Source: an uncultured Acholeplasmatales bacterium
Lineage (GTDB): Bacteria > Bacillota_I > Bacilli_A > ML615J-28 > CAG-698
Reading direction: 5' to 3'
NCBI GenBank assembly: GCA_937877075.1
Contig: CALEGD010000022.1
Location: forward strand, 1-7,807
DNA length: 7,807 nucleotides
Shown piece after piece: positions 5,672 to 7,807 of the stretch. The notes under the pieces are model-generated. The model was not told the DNA's origin and made no database searches. It saw only the letters and a list, made by a program, of their open reading frames with translations. Made by a program: the position numbers and the translations under genes. Each line of letters begins with the position of its first letter. Position 1 is the first letter of the stretch.

Positions 5672-7315
5672 TTAACCTACCTTATCTATCATCTTTAAAA
5701 TGATATTTTTTAATTCCTTTATTTTCGCTTCTGCATCTAGAGAACTTTCTGAGACGGTTGCCAGATAGATTTTTAGTTTCGGTTCCGTTCCGCTCGGACG
5801 TAGTACCACCCAACTGCCGTCCTCAAGATAAAACTTAATAACATCGGATGCAGGAAGCAAGAGCGGTGATATCCCGCTTTCAGTACTTCGGGTTCGTATC
5901 AAATAATCCTCCTTAGCGGAAATAAAATAATTACCAAATTGAGAAACAGGATAATCCCGAAAATAATTCATTATCTTTTTAATTTTAGATGAACCTTTCT
6001 TTCCTTCCAATTGAAGATTTACAAGCTCTTCTTGATGATAACCATATTTTTGAAAAATTTCTTCCAAAACCTGAATCAGGGTTTTTCCTTGTAGTTTATA
6101 AAAATTAGCGGCTTCGCAACAAAGCACTAAAGCCTGCAGGGAATCCTTATCGCGAACAAATGGTTTTACAACAAAACCAAAAGACTCTTCATAGCCAAAG
6201 AAAAACTCCTTATCTGTTCCTTCTAAGAATTTTGCTTGTTCGCCGATATATTTAAAACCGGTCAAAGTAGACTTTACATCAAGGCCTGCAACCCTTGCTA
6301 TCTTTGCACCAAGATCTGATGTCACAACCGTATTAAAGACTACTCCAGGACCAATGTTTTTCTTTTCATTAATCAAGTAATAAAGGAGAATCGCTCCTGT
6401 TTGATTTCCGGAAAGCAAATGATAAATACCCTCGTCAAGAACTGCAAGGCCAATGCGATCGGCATCGGGATCAGTTGCCAGCAAAATATCCGCATGATAT
6501 TTTTCCCCATATTCAAAGGCAAGCCTAAAAGCTTTTGGGTCTTCCGGATTCGGATAATCAACGGTGGAAAAGTTTGGGTCGGGAATCATCTGCTCGCTAA
6601 CAAGTCGATAATGATAACCGATATTTTGAAGAAGCCTTTCTCCAAATAAAGCCGCCGTTCCATGTAAAGGGGTAAAGACAACCAGAAAATCATCTTTTTC
6701 AAGCTCCGGTTTTATTCCCACTCCTCGTACAAGCTTAAGATATTCATCGTCGATTTCTTTTTCTACCTCTGTGATCATTCCAACTTTTTGAAGCTCGCTA
6801 AAATTACCAACCTGAATAAAAAAAGCATCGGGTGCCTTTTTTATTTCTTCTTTTACTTCCTCAATTAAATCAGGAACCATCTGACAACCATATTCGTCAT
6901 AAATTTTATAACCATTATACTGGGGTGGATTATGACTGGCAGTAATGACAATCCCACCTTGAGCTTGCAGTCTTCTGACTGCAAAGGAAAGTTGCGGTGT
7001 CGGAGTTATTTTTCCAAAAAAATAAACTTTAATATTCAAGGCTCCAAGAGTCCGGGCACAGTCAATTGCAAATTCATAGGATTTATGACGAGAATCATAA
7101 GCTATAACAACTGCAGGATGCGGATACTTTTTTAAAAGATATTTACCAAAACCATAGTTTGCTTTTCTTAAGGTATATATATTCATCCGGTTAGTTCCAA
7201 AATCTAGGTCCTTATAGAAGGCGTCCTCTAATTCTAGGTCGGTCAACAAATCTAATGCTTGTTTTAATTCTAAGTCCAGTTCACCAAATTCTTTCCATTT
7301 TTTGATGTTTTTCAT
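5672..7315 (-). CDS. Phosphoglucomutase/phosphomannomutase lacking the GGxRGxxG loop
   Basis: Alpha-D-phosphohexomutase, interconverting hexose 1- and 6-phosphates through a phosphoserine for glycolysis and cell-envelope sugars. In 547 residues: YDSRHKS (73-79), phosphoserine loop TASHNP with Ser127, TPLHGT (215-220), Mg loop DPDADR (282-287), TGFKYIGE, sugar loop GYEES (374-378) and phosphate loop RPSGTEPK (506-513). The close family pattern is FGTGGxRGxxGxGTNRMN; here residues 39-45 read FGTNRMN, so about 11 residues, including the conserved active-site Arg, are missing in frame. Both flanks are intact, which suggests deletion between two GGAACT-like repeats. All other motifs are intact, so loss of function is not certain. 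The ATG has GGAGG about five bases upstream and starts 16 bases after the cation-efflux stop. It resembles B. subtilis PgcA and its relatives. Confidence 0.93.
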   Translation of the reverse strand: MKNIKKWKEFGELDLELKQALDLLTDLELEDAFYKDLDFGTNRMNIYTLRKANYGFGKYLLKKYPHPAVVIAYDSRHKSYEFAIDCARTLGALNIKVYFFGKITPTPQLSFAVRRLQAQGGIVITASHNPPQYNGYKIYDEYGCQMVPDLIEEVKEEIKKAPDAFFIQVGNFSELQKVGMITEVEKEIDDEYLKLVRGVGIKPELEKDDFLVVFTPLHGTAALFGERLLQNIGYHYRLVSEQMIPDPNFSTVDYPNPEDPKAFRLAFEYGEKYHADILLATDPDADRIGLAVLDEGIYHLLSGNQTGAILLYYLINEKKNIGPGVVFNTVVTSDLGAKIARVAGLDVKSTLTGFKYIGEQAKFLEGTDKEFFFGYEESFGFVVKPFVRDKDSLQALVLCCEAANFYKLQGKTLIQVLEEIFQKYGYHQEELVNLQLEGKKGSSKIKKIMNYFRDYPVSQFGNYFISAKEDYLIRTRSTESGISPLLLPASDVIKFYLEDGSWVVLRPSGTEPKLKIYLATVSESSLDAEAKIKELKNIILKMIDKVG

Positions 7316-7331
7316 AGTTCCTCCAATTCAT

Positions 7332-7807
7332 CTAGTAATAATTAAGATCTACCGTAATCACCGGATTTAACCGCTGATCATAATCTTGAATACGGCGGAT
7401 GATTTCTGTTTTTAATTGCTCGGGGCTGAGAGAAAACCCCAACGGCATTACGACATCAAATATTAATTTTGTATGAGTCGGACCCATTACAACCCGAAAA
7501 TCATGGAATCTAAGTTCACTGTCAATTTCTTTTAAAAACTTTTCTGTCATTTCCTTTAAATGTAAAGTATCTTCATTAGTCGTATCAATGGGATCCATAT
7601 GAATGACAAGATTAATATTATGTTTTTTCTTAAAATCATTTTCTATATTATCTATGATATCATGACTAATATTAATGTTAATCAGTGAATCCACTTCTAC
7701 ATGCACGGTAATAAATGTTTTCCCCGGGCCATAAGTATGAATATCCAAATCATGGATACCTAAAACTCCTGGATAAGAAAGTATTTCTTTGCTTACCCAA
7801 TCAATAA
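7332..7807 (-). CDS. Cation diffusion facilitator transporter, C-terminal part (partial)
   Basis: C-terminal 157 residues of a CDF-family metal/proton antiporter; the gene continues beyond the right edge. The first full codon is ATT at 7805-7803, giving IDWVSKEILSYPGVLGIHDLDIHTYGPGKT and then HVEVD, the standard start of the cytoplasmic dimerisation domain that senses metal below the six-helix membrane part. The remainder (SHDIIDNIENDF, LVIHMDP, FHDFRVVMGPTHTKLIFDVVMP) matches the Bacillota CDF proteins usually annotated as cation-efflux or Mn/Zn/Fe efflux. No transmembrane helix lies inside the window, so the metal cannot be guessed. The TTG at 7746-7748 is an internal codon, not a start. 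It ends with TAG 16 bases before the phosphohexomutase ATG and is probably in the same operon. Confidence 0.93.
   Translation of the reverse strand, partial: IDWVSKEILSYPGVLGIHDLDIHTYGPGKTFITVHVEVDSLININISHDIIDNIENDFKKKHNINLVIHMDPIDTTNEDTLHLKEMTEKFLKEIDSELRFHDFRVVMGPTHTKLIFDVVMPLGFSLSPEQLKTEIIRRIQDYDQRLNPVITVDLNYY

Noticed and set aside
7746..7748. TTG start for a 138-residue protein
   Set aside because: The frame stays open to the window edge and encodes the conserved CDF sequence ILSYPGVLGIHD upstream of it, so it is an internal codon.

Overview
All genes in this window lie on the minus strand, so the biology reads from base 7807 down to base 1. The DNA is AT-rich. The protein styles (L20, L35, IF3, a cation-efflux protein ending in a classic Firmicute-type cytoplasmic domain) and an infC-rpmI-rplT operon led by an L20-type attenuator point to a low-GC Bacillota/Mycoplasmatota bacterium, perhaps an Acholeplasma/Izemoplasma or erysipelotrichial relative. 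TGA is a stop here: it ends three genes, two of them in 4-base start/stop overlaps, and every tryptophan codon I checked by hand is TGG. The Mycoplasma code is therefore unlikely.

Layout in transcription order. (1) 7807-4397 is the end of one operon: the C-terminal part of a cation diffusion facilitator, a phosphoglucomutase/phosphomannomutase and an Xaa-Pro aminopeptidase, nearly abutting and closed by a terminator whose hairpin contains the pepP stop codon. (2) 4350-1505 is a chain of four overlapping genes: a secreted beta-rich protein, a membrane-anchored extracytoplasmic protein, a small ABC ATPase and a six-helix ABC permease. It looks like an exporter cassette with two unrecognised partner proteins. 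(3) 1487-121 is the translation operon: a consensus sigma-A promoter (TTGACA-17-TATAAT), an L20-type leader with an attenuator, infC starting at a non-canonical ATC, rpmI, rplT and a strong terminator. (4) 1-120 holds no gene I can support; it begins, just after the terminator, with GTGCGAC, which could be the 5' end of a group II intron leaving the window.

The most unusual signals are losses in normally invariant sequence. The rpmI frame is intact over its full 66 codons except for a TGA at codon 26, inside a patch (codons 21-27) that also loses conserved basic residues. The phosphohexomutase lacks the GGxRGxxGxGT loop that should follow its FGT, as if a direct repeat had slipped out. IF3 lacks one residue of its RF(R/K)GR motif. 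The cause (real degeneration, recoding or readthrough, or sequence error) cannot be settled from the sequence alone.
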